Of a stretch of 64,000 nt of DNA, positions 56,119 to 64,000 are shown piece after piece. The notes under the pieces were generated by a model that saw only the letters and a program-made list of their open reading frames with translations, ran no database searches and had not been told where the DNA came from. Every line of letters starts with the position of its first letter. Position 1 is the stretch's first letter. A program made the translations under genes and the position numbers. The DNA is from Aquabacterium sp. A7-Y (GTDB lineage Bacteria > Pseudomonadota > Gammaproteobacteria > Burkholderiales > Burkholderiaceae_C): positions 124,001-188,000 of the forward strand of contig NZ_JAPFBW010000005.1 of assembly GCF_026153205.1 (NCBI RefSeq), given 5' to 3'.

Positions 56119-56385
56119 TCAGGCGGCGTCGCCGTTGAGCAGCGGCATCAGACCGCCACGCTGGTCGAGCGCGATCAGGTCGTCGCAGCCGCCGACGTGG
56201 GTGTCGCCAATGAAGATCTGCGGCACCGTGCGGCGCCCGGTCAGGTTGATCATGTGATCGCGTTCCCCCGGGTTGAGGTCGATGCGGATTTCCTCGATGT
56301 CACCGACGCCGCGCTGCTTGAGCAGCATCTTGGCGCGCTGGCAGTACGGACACACCTGGGTCGTGTACATCTTCACAGCTTGCAT
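56119..56385 (-). CDS. grxC: Glutaredoxin 3
   Basis: 88-aa glutaredoxin with redox-active CPYC (residues 12-15), cis-proline segment TVPQIFI and GGCDDL for glutathione binding. It reduces disulfides and protein-glutathione adducts in the cytoplasm. The start is the ATG at 56385, giving the normal length. It lies 34 bp after the rhodanese gene in the same direction, and rhodanese-grxC-secB-gpsA is a common betaproteobacterial order. Confidence 0.95.
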   Translation of the reverse strand: MQAVKMYTTQVCPYCQRAKMLLKQRGVGDIEEIRIDLNPGERDHMINLTGRRTVPQIFIGDTHVGGCDDLIALDQRGGLMPLLNGDAA

Positions 56386-56419
56386 GCGCAGTCCTTCAGT
56401 CTGAGTGCGAAGAAAACAG

Positions 56420-56905
56420 TCAGGACGCCGACTTCTCGATCGGCAGATTGGCTTCACGCCAGGCGGCCAGGCCGCCCGCCAGCGGGACGACCTTCTGATA
56501 GCCGAGTTTCTGCAGCGTAGCGACGCCACGCGAAGCGCGTGCACCGGTCGCACAAACCAGGATCAGCGGGAGGGCCTTGTTCGACGGCAGCTCCTTGCCG
56601 GCCGACTCCAGGCTAGCCAGCGGAACGTTGCGCGAACCGGCGACATGGGCCACGGCGTACTCCTTGGGCTCGCTGATGTCGACCACCACCGCCTTCTCGC
56701 GGTTCATCATCTGCACCGCCTGCCCAGGCGTGACGCCGCCTCCGCGTGCGCCACGGCCCACCGAGGGCCAAAGCAGCAGGCCGCCGGAGACGAGGGCTGC
56801 GAGGATGAGGTACCAGTTGTCGATCAGGAAGTTCACTTTGGAAGGGCCCAGCCGGTTGAAGAGGGTCTGTAACGGGCCTGGATTATAGAATTTCAGGCTT
56901 TGCAT
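56420..56905 (-). CDS. Membrane-anchored rhodanese-like protein
   Basis: 161-aa protein: one TM helix near 28-48 ([19 protein letters not shown]) then a rhodanese domain with the active-site loop VCATGARAS holding the sulfur-carrying Cys. It probably handles persulfides or thiols near the membrane, by family knowledge. It is divergent from gpmA with 58 bp between starts and precedes grxC. Confidence 0.92.
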   Translation of the reverse strand: MQSLKFYNPGPLQTLFNRLGPSKVNFLIDNWYLILAALVSGGLLLWPSVGRGARGGGVTPGQAVQMMNREKAVVVDISEPKEYAVAHVAGSRNVPLASLESAGKELPSNKALPLILVCATGARASRGVATLQKLGYQKVVPLAGGLAAWREANLPIEKSAS

Positions 56906-56963
56906 CTCTGGTCCAACGGACCGGCGCGGCACCGAGATCCTTCTTTCCTGCCTGGAGACCCGC

Positions 56964-57710
56964 ATGTACAAGCTCGTCCTCATCCGTCACGGTGAGTCCA
57001 CCTGGAACCTTGAAAACCGCTTCACCGGCTGGACCGACGTCGAACTCACGCCCACCGGCGTGGAGCAGGCCAAGGAGGCGGGCCGGCTGCTCAAGGCCGA
57101 GGGCTACGACTTCGACCTGGCCTACACCTCGGTGCTCAAGCGCGCCATCTGGACCCTGTGGCACGCCCTCGACCAGATGGACCGCACCTGGCTGCCGGTG
57201 GTCCATTCCTGGCGCCTGAACGAACGCCATTACGGCGGGCTGCAGGGCCTGAACAAAGCCGAGACGGCCAAGAAGTACGGCGACGAACAGGTGCTGGTCT
57301 GGCGCCGCAGCTACGACACGCCGCCGCCCCCGCTGGAGGCGAACGACCCGCGCAGCGAACGCGGCGACCCGCGGTATGCCAAGCTCAAGCCCGAGGACAT
57401 CCCGCTGACCGAGTGCCTGAAGGACACGGTGGCCCGCGTGCTGCCGTTCTGGAGCGAGTCCATCGGCCCGGCCATCAAGGCCGGCAAGCGCGTGCTGGTG
57501 GCGGCCCACGGCAACAGCATCCGCGCGCTGGTGAAGTACCTGGACAACATCTCGGACGACGACATCGTCGGCCTGAACATTCCCAACGGCATCCCGCTGG
57601 TCTACGAACTGGATGCCGACCTCAAGCCCATCCGCCACTACTACCTGGGCGATGCCGAAGCCGCTGCCGCAGCCGCGGCAGCGGTCGCCAAGCAAGGCAA
57701 GACGGCTTAA
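56964..57710 (+). CDS. gpmA: Phosphoglycerate mutase (2,3-bisphosphoglycerate-dependent)
   Basis: 248-aa glycolytic enzyme interconverting 3- and 2-phosphoglycerate. The phospho-histidine is His9 in [24 protein letters not shown] and [15 protein letters not shown] are conserved. GGAGA is 8 bases before the ATG. The C-terminal tail is Ala-rich ([17 protein letters not shown]), longer than usual. It converges on plsC with a GC-rich inverted repeat between. Confidence 0.97.
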   Translation: MYKLVLIRHGESTWNLENRFTGWTDVELTPTGVEQAKEAGRLLKAEGYDFDLAYTSVLKRAIWTLWHALDQMDRTWLPVVHSWRLNERHYGGLQGLNKAETAKKYGDEQVLVWRRSYDTPPPPLEANDPRSERGDPRYAKLKPEDIPLTECLKDTVARVLPFWSESIGPAIKAGKRVLVAAHGNSIRALVKYLDNISDDDIVGLNIPNGIPLVYELDADLKPIRHYYLGDAEAAAAAAAAVAKQGKTA

Positions 57711-57727
57711 AGGCTGCGCGCTCCCCT

Positions 57728-57771
57728 GCTCCGGCCGCCTCCTGAGCGCTCGCGGCAGGGGCGGCCGGGGC
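57728..57771. terminator. GC-rich inverted repeat between convergent gpmA and plsC
   Basis: GCTCCGGCCGCC (57728-57739) pairs with GGCGGCCGGGGC (57760-57771), 12 bp with one G-U. There is no T run, so it is only a possible terminator or RNA-stabilising hairpin for the two converging genes. Confidence 0.5.
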
Positions 57772-57779
57772 GCGGCTCC

Positions 57780-58514
57780 TCAGGGCAGCAGCCCTGCCGC
57801 GATCTTCTCGCGCACTTGCTCGGACAGCACCCGCCGCTCCGCCCCGGCCGTGCCTTCGGCCGGCAGCAGCCGCACCCGCACGACCAGGCCCTCGGCGGTC
57901 AGGACCTGCCACAAAGAGCTCACCAGGTTGGTGTCGCCCACATAGGCGGCCGCGGGACTCACCGCGTGTCCTGCATCGCTGTAGCGCAGCGCGACGGGCT
58001 GCACCGGCGTCGCGGTGGCGATCGCCGCCTGCAGCAAGTTGGCATGGAAAGGCAGCACGTGCCGGCCATCGGAGGTCGTGCCTTCGGGGAAGACGGCGAC
58101 CGTGTCACCCGCCTGCAGCGCCTCGGCCACCTGGTGCACGACGCGCAAGGCGTCGCGCCGGCGTTCGCGCTCGATGTAGAGCGTGTCGGCCGCATCGACC
58201 AGCCGGTTCAGCAGCGGCCAGCGCTTGACCTCGGACTTGGAGACGAAACGTGCCGGCGACACCGCGTTGATCGCGACGATGTCAAGCCAGGAGACGTGGT
58301 TGGCGACATACAGCTTGGCACCCGGATGCGGCTGGCCGTCGACCCGCAGCCCGACACCCGCCAGCGCGAGCAGGCGCTGAGACCAGCGCAGCACGTGGCC
58401 GCGCCGGCCGGCCGCGTCCAGCCCGCCGAACAGCAGCAGCACGATGGCCAGACCACGCAGGACATGCAGCACGACCCGGCAGAGCCGCCAGGCCGCGAGA
58501 ACGGCAGACTTCAC
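57780..58514 (-). CDS. plsC: 1-acyl-sn-glycerol-3-phosphate acyltransferase
   Basis: 244-aa membrane-associated acyltransferase making phosphatidic acid from lysophosphatidic acid. The catalytic H-x4-D motif NHVSWLD, FVSKSEVKRWP and FPEGTTSDG are conserved; two hydrophobic stretches lie at about 10-30. The start is a GTG at 58514, 12 bp after the dihydroorotase-like gene. The plsC-like gene is the last in the pyrimidine operon; its function is unrelated to the others. Confidence 0.92.
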   Translation of the reverse strand: MKSAVLAAWRLCRVVLHVLRGLAIVLLLFGGLDAAGRRGHVLRWSQRLLALAGVGLRVDGQPHPGAKLYVANHVSWLDIVAINAVSPARFVSKSEVKRWPLLNRLVDAADTLYIERERRRDALRVVHQVAEALQAGDTVAVFPEGTTSDGRHVLPFHANLLQAAIATATPVQPVALRYSDAGHAVSPAAAYVGDTNLVSSLWQVLTAEGLVVRVRLLPAEGTAGAERRVLSEQVREKIAAGLLP

Positions 58515-58526
58515 TGCGGGCTGCTC

Positions 58527-59834
58527 TCAGGCCGCCGCGTCGCGGGCTTCGAAGGCGACCTGGCCGGCCACCACGGTCCAGCGCACCCGCCCCGGCAGCT
58601 CGTAGCCGGTGAAAGGCGTGTGTTTGCCCTGGCTCTGCAGCATCGCCGGCGCCACCTGCCAGCGCGCCCCGGGATCGAACAGGCAGAGGTCGGCAACGCC
58701 GCCCTCCACGAGCCGGCCCGTGCTGGAGGCGAGCGAGCCCAGCGCCTCGCCAATCACGCGCACCGGCTCGCTGGTGAGCACCGCGAGCGAACGCAGCAGG
58801 CCCACCCCGGTGTCCTGACCCCACTTGAGCGACAGACTCAACAGCAGCTCCAGCCCGGTGGCGCCGGGTTCGGCTTCGCCGAACGGCAGCGTCTTGGCGT
58901 CCTCGTCGACCGGCGTGTGGTCGCTGACCAGTGCATCGACCGTGCCGTCGGCCAGCGCAGCCCGGATCGCGTCGCGGTCGCGCTGCTGGCGCAGCGGCGG
59001 GTTCAGGCGCATGTCGGCATTGAAGTAGCCGATGTCGAGGTCGGTCAGGTGCAGGTGGTTGACACTGACGTCGCAGCTCACGGGCAGGCCTTCGTCCTTG
59101 GCGGCGCGCACCAGCTTGAGGCCGGCGGCGCTGCTGAGGCGGCACAGATGCACCCGCGCGCCGGTCGCGCGCATCAGCTCGAAGATGGTGTGCAAGGCGA
59201 TGGTCTCGGCGGTCACCGGGACACCCGACAGGCCCAGGCGGGTCGCCACCGCGCCGCTGGCGGCCACGCCCTGCCCGAGGTGCGGGTCCTGGGGGCGCAG
59301 CCAGACCGTGTAGCCGAAGGTGGCCGCGTACTGGAGCGCGCGCTGCAGCACCTGGGTGTTGGCCAGCGGCACCTCGGCCTGCGAGAAGCCCACGCAGCCG
59401 GCCTCGGTCAGCTCGGCCATCTCGGTCAGCGACTCGCCCTTGAGGCCGCGCGTCAGCGCGCCCAGCGGGTACAGGCGCGACTGGTTGAGGTTGCGGGCGC
59501 GGAACTTGAGCATCTCCACCAGACCCGGCTCGTCGAGCGCCGGGTCGGTGTCGGGCGGGCACACCAGGCTGGTGACGCCGCCGGCCACCGCCGCGGCCAT
59601 CTCGCTCTCCAGCATGCCCTCGTGCTCATAGCCGGGCTCCCGCAGGCGGGCCGCCAGGTCCACCAGGCCCGGGGCCACGACCAGGCCGGTGGCGTCCAGG
59701 CTGCGATCGGCCTGGAAGTCGGGGCTCACCGAGCCGATCGTGACGATACGCCCGGCGGCGATGGCGACATCGGCAGCGCCATCGCGGCCGGTCGCGGGGT
59801 CGACCAGTCGGCCGTTCTTGATCAGGATCTTCAT
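58527..59834 (-). CDS. Dihydroorotase-like protein lacking metal ligands (PyrC')
   Basis: 435-aa class I dihydroorotase homologue. The fold and the later histidine SDHTPVD are kept, but the first metal-binding HxH of the family (PGLIDxHxHLREPG) reads PGLVDLAARLREPG, with Ala61 and Arg63 where histidines should be. It is therefore expected to be inactive. In Pseudomonas and relatives such an inactive PyrC' is a structural partner needed by aspartate transcarbamoylase; here it follows pyrB by 7 bp, which fits the same role. The active dihydroorotase is at 30671-31702. Confidence 0.93.
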   Translation of the reverse strand: MKILIKNGRLVDPATGRDGAADVAIAAGRIVTIGSVSPDFQADRSLDATGLVVAPGLVDLAARLREPGYEHEGMLESEMAAAVAGGVTSLVCPPDTDPALDEPGLVEMLKFRARNLNQSRLYPLGALTRGLKGESLTEMAELTEAGCVGFSQAEVPLANTQVLQRALQYAATFGYTVWLRPQDPHLGQGVAASGAVATRLGLSGVPVTAETIALHTIFELMRATGARVHLCRLSSAAGLKLVRAAKDEGLPVSCDVSVNHLHLTDLDIGYFNADMRLNPPLRQQRDRDAIRAALADGTVDALVSDHTPVDEDAKTLPFGEAEPGATGLELLLSLSLKWGQDTGVGLLRSLAVLTSEPVRVIGEALGSLASSTGRLVEGGVADLCLFDPGARWQVAPAMLQSQGKHTPFTGYELPGRVRWTVVAGQVAFEARDAAA

Positions 59835-59841
59835 AAACTCG

Positions 59842-60804
59842 TCAGGCCTCGTTACCCGCGATGATGGACATCACCGCCATGCGCACCGCGATGCCGAAGG
59901 TCACCTGCGGCAGGATCACGCTCTGCTTGCCGTCGGCCACCGCCGAGTCGATCTCGACGCCGCGGTTGATCGGCCCCGGGTGCATCACGATGGCATCCGG
60001 CTTGGCCAGCGCCAGTTTCTCGGGCGTGAGGCCGAAGTTCTTGAAAAACTCGCCCGCCGAGGGCAGCAGGGCCCCGTTCATGCGCTCGTTCTGCAGTCGC
60101 AGCATGATGACGACGTCGGCGTCGCGGATGCCTTCCTTCATGTCGTGGCAGACGCGCACGCCCATCTCCTTGAGGTCGCCGGGGACCAGGGTCTTGGGGC
60201 CCACCACCCGCACCTCGGGCACGCCCAGGGTGGTCAGCGCATGGATGTCCGAGCGCGCCACGCGGGAGTGCACGATGTCGCCGACGATGGCCACGGTCAG
60301 CCGGGTGAAGTCCTTCTTGAAATGCCGGATCGTGTACATGTCCAGCAGACCCTGCGTCGGGTGCGCATGGCGGCCGTCGCCGGCGTTGACGACGTGCACG
60401 TGCGGCGCGCAGTGCTGGGCGATCAGGTAGGGCGCGCCCGACTCGCTGTGGCGCACCACGAACATGTCGGCGTGCATCGCGCTGAGGTTGGCGATGGTGT
60501 CGAGCAGGCTTTCGCCCTTGGCCGTGGAGGAGCGCGCGATGTCGAGATTGAGCACGTCGGCGCTGAGGCGCTTGGCGGCGATTTCGAAGGTCGTGCGGGT
60601 GCGGGTGCTGTTTTCGAAGAAGAGGTTGAACACGCTCTTGCCGCGCAGCAGCGGCACCTTCTTGACCTCGCGCTCGTTGACGCTCAGGAAGGTCTCGGCG
60701 GTGTCGAGAATGTGGTGGATCACCGACCGGGGCAGCCCCTCGATGGACAGCAGATGGATCAGCTCGCCGTGTTTGTTGAGCTGGGGGTTGCGCTTGTAGA
60801 GCAT
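59842..60804 (-). CDS. pyrB: Aspartate carbamoyltransferase catalytic subunit
   Basis: 320-aa enzyme making carbamoyl-aspartate from aspartate and carbamoyl phosphate, the first committed pyrimidine step. The phosphate-binding [21 protein letters not shown] and [10 protein letters not shown] motifs are conserved. No PyrI regulatory chain is encoded nearby; with an adjacent PyrC' it should be the class A-type holoenzyme. Located between pyrR (9-bp gap) and pyrC'. Confidence 0.97.
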   Translation of the reverse strand: MLYKRNPQLNKHGELIHLLSIEGLPRSVIHHILDTAETFLSVNEREVKKVPLLRGKSVFNLFFENSTRTRTTFEIAAKRLSADVLNLDIARSSTAKGESLLDTIANLSAMHADMFVVRHSESGAPYLIAQHCAPHVHVVNAGDGRHAHPTQGLLDMYTIRHFKKDFTRLTVAIVGDIVHSRVARSDIHALTTLGVPEVRVVGPKTLVPGDLKEMGVRVCHDMKEGIRDADVVIMLRLQNERMNGALLPSAGEFFKNFGLTPEKLALAKPDAIVMHPGPINRGVEIDSAVADGKQSVILPQVTFGIAVRMAVMSIIAGNEA

Positions 60805-60813
60805 GGAGGCCTC

Positions 60814-61320
60814 TTAAAGCTCTAGGGTCTTGATGTCGAAGCTGAAGCGGCCGTGCTCGTCGCGCACGAGGGACAGGCGCTGGGTACCGGGCAGCGAGAC
60901 GCGGGCCGCCGAGAACGAGGGCTGGATGGGCAGTTCGCGGCCGCCGCGGTCCACCAGCACCGCCAAGGTGACGCTGGCCGGGCGGCCGAAGTCATAGAGC
61001 TCGTTGATCACCGCGCGGGTGGTGCGGCCGGTGTAGAGCACGTCGTCGATCAACAGCACGTGGCGGCCGTCCACCTCGAAAGGCAGCCGGGTGTGGTCGG
61101 CGCCGCCGGCGAGACCGCGCGAGTTGAAGTCGTCGCGGTGCAGTGCGCTGGAGATCACGCCCGGCTCGCCGTCCAGGTGCAGGTCGCGCTGCAGGCGCTC
61201 GGCCAGCCAGGCGCCGCCCGACCAGATGCCCACCAGCGCCGTGCCGGGCCGCAGCAGCGCACGCACGCCGGCTTGCAGGTCCACGTACAGCGCCTCGGCA
61301 TCCAAGTGCAAGGTCGTCAT
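60814..61320 (-). CDS. pyrR: PyrR bifunctional regulator / uracil phosphoribosyltransferase
   Basis: 168-aa type I phosphoribosyltransferase with PRPP loop VLLIDDVLYTGRTTRA. In many bacteria PyrR binds pyr mRNA to control attenuation and has some uracil phosphoribosyltransferase activity; no obvious pyr attenuator hairpin was found in front of the operon here, so only the enzyme or protein-level role is sure. It overlaps ruvX by 4 bp (ATGA) and precedes pyrB by 9 bp. Confidence 0.93.
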   Translation of the reverse strand: MTTLHLDAEALYVDLQAGVRALLRPGTALVGIWSGGAWLAERLQRDLHLDGEPGVISSALHRDDFNSRGLAGGADHTRLPFEVDGRHVLLIDDVLYTGRTTRAVINELYDFGRPASVTLAVLVDRGGRELPIQPSFSAARVSLPGTQRLSLVRDEHGRFSFDIKTLEL

Positions 61321-61715
61321 GAGGAGGTCCGTTCTCTGAAGAACTGTTGAAGGATGATGCAGGCCGACACGGCATCGGCATCGCGCGCGCCGCTGCCCAG
61401 CGCCTCGGTGGTGGTGTAGCGCTCGTCGACTTCGTGCACCGGCAGCCGGAAGCGGCCGTGCAGCTGGCGTGCGAAACGCCGGGCCCGCGCGGTGTTCTCG
61501 TGGGCCGCCCCGTCGGGGTGGAACGGCACGCCGACCACCAGGGCATCGGGCTGCCATTCGGCGAGCAGCTTGGCTATGGCCGCGAAACGCGCGTCGCCCT
61601 CGGCGGCGATGGTCCGCAGGGGCTGTGCGTTGCCGGTCAGCGAGTTGCCGGTGGCGGCGCCGACACGCTTCAGGCCGAAGTCGAAGGCGAGATAGCTCCT
61701 GGGTTGCGATGTCAC
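61317..61715 (-). CDS. ruvX: Holliday junction resolvase-like / pre-16S rRNA nuclease YqgF
   Basis: 132-aa RNase H-fold nuclease. The first acidic residue lies in LAFDFGLKRVG and the later ones in VHEVDERYTT and the C-terminal ARDADAVSA. The family is linked to 16S rRNA 5' maturation. The start is a GTG at 61715. It overlaps pyrR; the yqgE gene lies 106 bp upstream in the same direction. Confidence 0.95.
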   Translation of the reverse strand: MTSQPRSYLAFDFGLKRVGAATGNSLTGNAQPLRTIAAEGDARFAAIAKLLAEWQPDALVVGVPFHPDGAAHENTARARRFARQLHGRFRLPVHEVDERYTTTEALGSGARDADAVSACIILQQFFRERTSS

Positions 61716-61821
61716 GACAGCACCCCGCTGGTCGGGTACGGCAAGCGCCCCTCCGAAAGGACCCGGCCTTGCTTGAGGTGCCCCGGCGCGGCCCGCGGAC
61801 GAGAGCTTGGCACTGGCTGGC

Positions 61822-62397
61822 TCACGCGTGCCCGGCCTCCTGCGTCAACATGCTCGGGTGGATGCCCAGCAGCGCAAGCGCGCGTTCGTAGCGCCGCTCG
61901 ACCGGCGTGTCGAAGATGATCTCGGGCGCCGCGGACACGGTGATCCAGCCGTTGCGGCCGATTTCCTCCTCCAGCTGGCCGGCGGTCCAGCCGCTGTAGC
62001 CCAGCGTGACGATCACCCGCCTGGGGCCGGCACCGGCCGACAGCGCTTCCAGCACGTCCTTGCTGGTGGTCATCTCCAGGCCGCCGGGGATGGCCAGCGA
62101 GGAGCTGTAGTGCTCGCCCACCGGCTCGTGCAGCACGAAGCCGCGCTCGGTCTGCACCGGACCGCCGAAGTAGACCGGGGCTTCGGCAAGGTCTTCGCGG
62201 TCGAGGCTCAGATCGACCTTCTCGAAGAGGTTGCGCAGCTTGATGTCGATGGGCTTGTTGATGACCAGCCCCAGCGCGCCCTTGTCGGTGTGCTCGCACA
62301 GGTAAACGACGGCACCCGCAAAGGTGTCGTCGGCCATGCCCGGCATGGCGATCAGGAACTGGTTGGTGAGATTGATGCTCGCAGATTCGGCCGCCAT
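61822..62397 (-). CDS. YqgE/AlgH family protein (DUF179)
   Basis: 191-aa cytoplasmic protein of the YqgE/AlgH family, typically found just before ruvX. It begins LTNQFLIAMPGMADD with the TxxFLIAMP motif, and GLVINKP and GYSGWTAGQLE follow, all diagnostic. Function is unknown; AlgH in Pseudomonas affects alginate production. It is divergent from the photolyase gene with a 120-bp spacer. Confidence 0.94.
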   Translation of the reverse strand: MAAESASINLTNQFLIAMPGMADDTFAGAVVYLCEHTDKGALGLVINKPIDIKLRNLFEKVDLSLDREDLAEAPVYFGGPVQTERGFVLHEPVGEHYSSSLAIPGGLEMTTSKDVLEALSAGAGPRRVIVTLGYSGWTAGQLEEEIGRNGWITVSAAPEIIFDTPVERRYERALALLGIHPSMLTQEAGHA

Positions 62398-62517
62398 GGG
62401 CTGATTCTAGAGCCTGTCGGGGCCTCACCCCGCTGCGTTGCGCCCTGGGCGCTTTGGCGGGGTGGCCCGGCCAGGTGCTCGCGGCACGCCGGCCCGTCCT
62501 CTGCGAAGATCCGGTGC

Positions 62518-64000
62518 ATGGAGAAGTCCCTGGATGCAGCTCTGGTGTGGTTCCGTCGCGACCTGCGGGCCCACGATCATGCGGCGCTCTACCACGCGCT
62601 CAAAGCCGCGCGGCAGGTGTGGTGCGTGTTCGTGTTCGACCGCGACATCCTCGACCCCCTGCCGCGGGCCGACCGACGTGTCGAGTTCATCCGTGACAGC
62701 CTCGCGGAACTCGACGAAACGCTGCGCCGCCTGGCCGCGGAGGCCGGTGTCCCGGGCGGCGGCCTGATCGTGCTGCAGGGGCGCGCGGAGGAGGAGATCC
62801 CTCGCCTGGCCGACGCGCTGCATGTGCAGGCGGTCTACACCAACCACGACTACGAACCGGCTGCGCGCGAGCGCGACGCCCGCGTGCTGGGCCGGCTGGC
62901 CGATCTCGGCATCATGCTGCACACCTCCAAGGACCAGGTGGTCTTCGAGACCAGCGAGGTGCTGACGGCGGCCGGGACCTGCTACAGCGTTTTCACGCCG
63001 TACAAAAACGCCTGGCTGAGAAAGCTCGACGCCTTCTATCTGCGCCCCTATCCGGTGTTGCCCTATGCCGACGCCTTCGCCCCGCTGCCGGAGGGCCGCC
63101 GGCACGGCGTGCCGACACTGGCGCAGCTGGGCTTCGAGCTCACCAACCTGCGCAGCCTGCAACTGCCCACCGGGACGCACGGAGCGCTCGAGCTGCTGGA
63201 CGATTTCCTCGAACGCATCGATCGCTACGACGAGGCGCGCAACTTCCCGGCGCAGAAGGGCCCGAGCTATCTCTCGGTGCACCTGCGTTTCGGCACGCTC
63301 TCGATCCGCGAGCTGGCCCGGCTGGCCTGGGACCGCATGCGTGCCGGCTCGCGGGGGGCCGAGACGTGGCTCTCGGAGCTCGTCTGGCGCGACTTCTACC
63401 ACCAGGTGCTGCACCACCATCCCCAGGTGGTGCAGCACAGCTACAAGCCCGAGTACGACGCGATCCGCTTCGAACACGGCAAGCACGCCGACCGGCTCTT
63501 CGCCGCCTGGTGCGAGGGCCGCACCGGCTATCCCCTGGTCGATGCCGCGATGCTGCAGCTGAACCAGACGGGCTACATGCACAACCGCCTGCGCATGGTG
63601 ACGGCGAGCTTCCTGGTCAAGGACCTGGGGGTGGACTGGCGCCGCGGCGAGCGCTACTTCGCGCTGAAGCTCAATGACTACGACCTGGCCGCGAACAACG
63701 GCGGCTGGCAGTGGGCCGCCTCGACCGGCTGCGATGCCCAGCCCTACTTTCGCATCTTCAACCCCGTCAACCAGAGCCGCAAGTTCGACGCCGAGGGCCG
63801 TTTCATCCGGCGCTACCTGCCGCAACTGGCGAAGCTGCCCGACACCGCCCTGCATGCGCCGTGGATGGCGCGGCCGGTGGAACTCGCCGCCGCCGGCCTG
63901 GTGCTGGGCAGCGACTACCCGGAGCCCATCGTCGCCCACGAGGAGGCGCGCCAGCGGACCCTGCTGCGGTACGCGGCGGTGAAGTCGGTGGCCCCGCCGA
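62518..64000 (+). CDS. phr: Deoxyribodipyrimidine photolyase (partial, runs off the window)
   Basis: At least 494 residues of a class I CPD photolyase. N-terminal antenna-binding domain (ALVWFRRDLRAHDH), then the FAD-binding domain with TGYPLVDAAMLQLNQTGYMHNRLRM split as GYPLVDAAM and GYMHNRLRM, and NNGGWQWAASTG near 395. It repairs pyrimidine dimers using blue light. The start is the ATG at 62518; the ribosome site is weak. The gene continues past the window end, so its 3' end is unseen. Confidence 0.95.
   Translation, partial: MEKSLDAALVWFRRDLRAHDHAALYHALKAARQVWCVFVFDRDILDPLPRADRRVEFIRDSLAELDETLRRLAAEAGVPGGGLIVLQGRAEEEIPRLADALHVQAVYTNHDYEPAARERDARVLGRLADLGIMLHTSKDQVVFETSEVLTAAGTCYSVFTPYKNAWLRKLDAFYLRPYPVLPYADAFAPLPEGRRHGVPTLAQLGFELTNLRSLQLPTGTHGALELLDDFLERIDRYDEARNFPAQKGPSYLSVHLRFGTLSIRELARLAWDRMRAGSRGAETWLSELVWRDFYHQVLHHHPQVVQHSYKPEYDAIRFEHGKHADRLFAAWCEGRTGYPLVDAAMLQLNQTGYMHNRLRMVTASFLVKDLGVDWRRGERYFALKLNDYDLAANNGGWQWAASTGCDAQPYFRIFNPVNQSRKFDAEGRFIRRYLPQLAKLPDTALHAPWMARPVELAAAGLVLGSDYPEPIVAHEEARQRTLLRYAAVKSVAPP

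Overview
The window is a high-GC stretch of chromosome (about 70% G+C by eye) from a betaproteobacterium of the order Burkholderiales. The evidence is a caa3-type cox cluster with the small genes usual in that order (DUF2970, a 37-aa assembly protein, DUF2909 twin-TM), an ImuA-ImuB-DnaE2 SOS cassette, a Bug/TctC-type solute-binding protein, a pyrC-DUF3025 pair, and rpoH behind a CIRCE element. No genus is claimed. Genes are dense, with many 4-bp ATGA/GTGA overlaps. No tRNA, rRNA operon, insertion sequence, phage or CRISPR array was seen.

Layout. 1-5 kb: end of an unidentified gene, a terminator, a chemoreceptor, and a Fur-boxed siderophore receptor with a PepSY membrane partner. 5-8 kb: a patatin-like lipase and a RecQ-type helicase with an unusual Tudor-like tail. 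8-13.4 kb: a cyanophycin operon (isoaspartyl peptidase, cyanophycinase, cyanophycin synthetase) ending in a translationally coupled SIR2-family gene. 13.6-19.2 kb: a DUF421 pair, then a TonB receptor - YfiR - CHASE8 hybrid kinase module. 19.3-21.7 kb: a membrane protein, an SDR-DoxX fusion and DUF2269. 21.7-23.5 kb: a lower-GC two-gene AAA ATPase/DUF4276 cassette that looks like a defence module. 23.7-29.4 kb: chemoreceptor, PAS histidine kinase, Bcr/CflA transporter. 29.4-31.9 kb: RNase P RNA, DUF3025, pyrC, a VOC protein. 32.3-37.8 kb: SOS mutagenesis cassette under a near-perfect LexA box. 37.9-41.1 kb: M61 peptidase and divergent rpoH with CIRCE. 41.1-51 kb: cytochrome c oxidase structural and assembly genes in two transcription units. 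51.3-53.4 kb: a methyltransferase gene with an apparent frameshift at a G8 tract, comF, trmL. 53.4-57.7 kb: Bug protein, gpsA, secB, grxC, rhodanese, gpmA. 57.8-62.4 kb: yqgE, then ruvX-pyrR-pyrB-pyrC'-plsC, where pyrC' is a catalytically dead dihydroorotase. The window ends inside a photolyase gene.

How the genes work together: the cox clusters build a complete terminal oxidase with heme A synthesis and copper insertion. The pyr operon gives aspartate transcarbamoylase plus its inactive DHO-like partner, while the active dihydroorotase lies 28 kb away. The imu cassette, the RecQ-like helicase, RuvX and the photolyase serve DNA repair and processing. The cyanophycin genes form a complete make-and-degrade cycle for a nitrogen store. 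The least explained items are the SIR2 gene tied to cphA, the YfiR/hybrid-kinase module, the AAA/DUF4276 pair and the G-tract methyltransferase.
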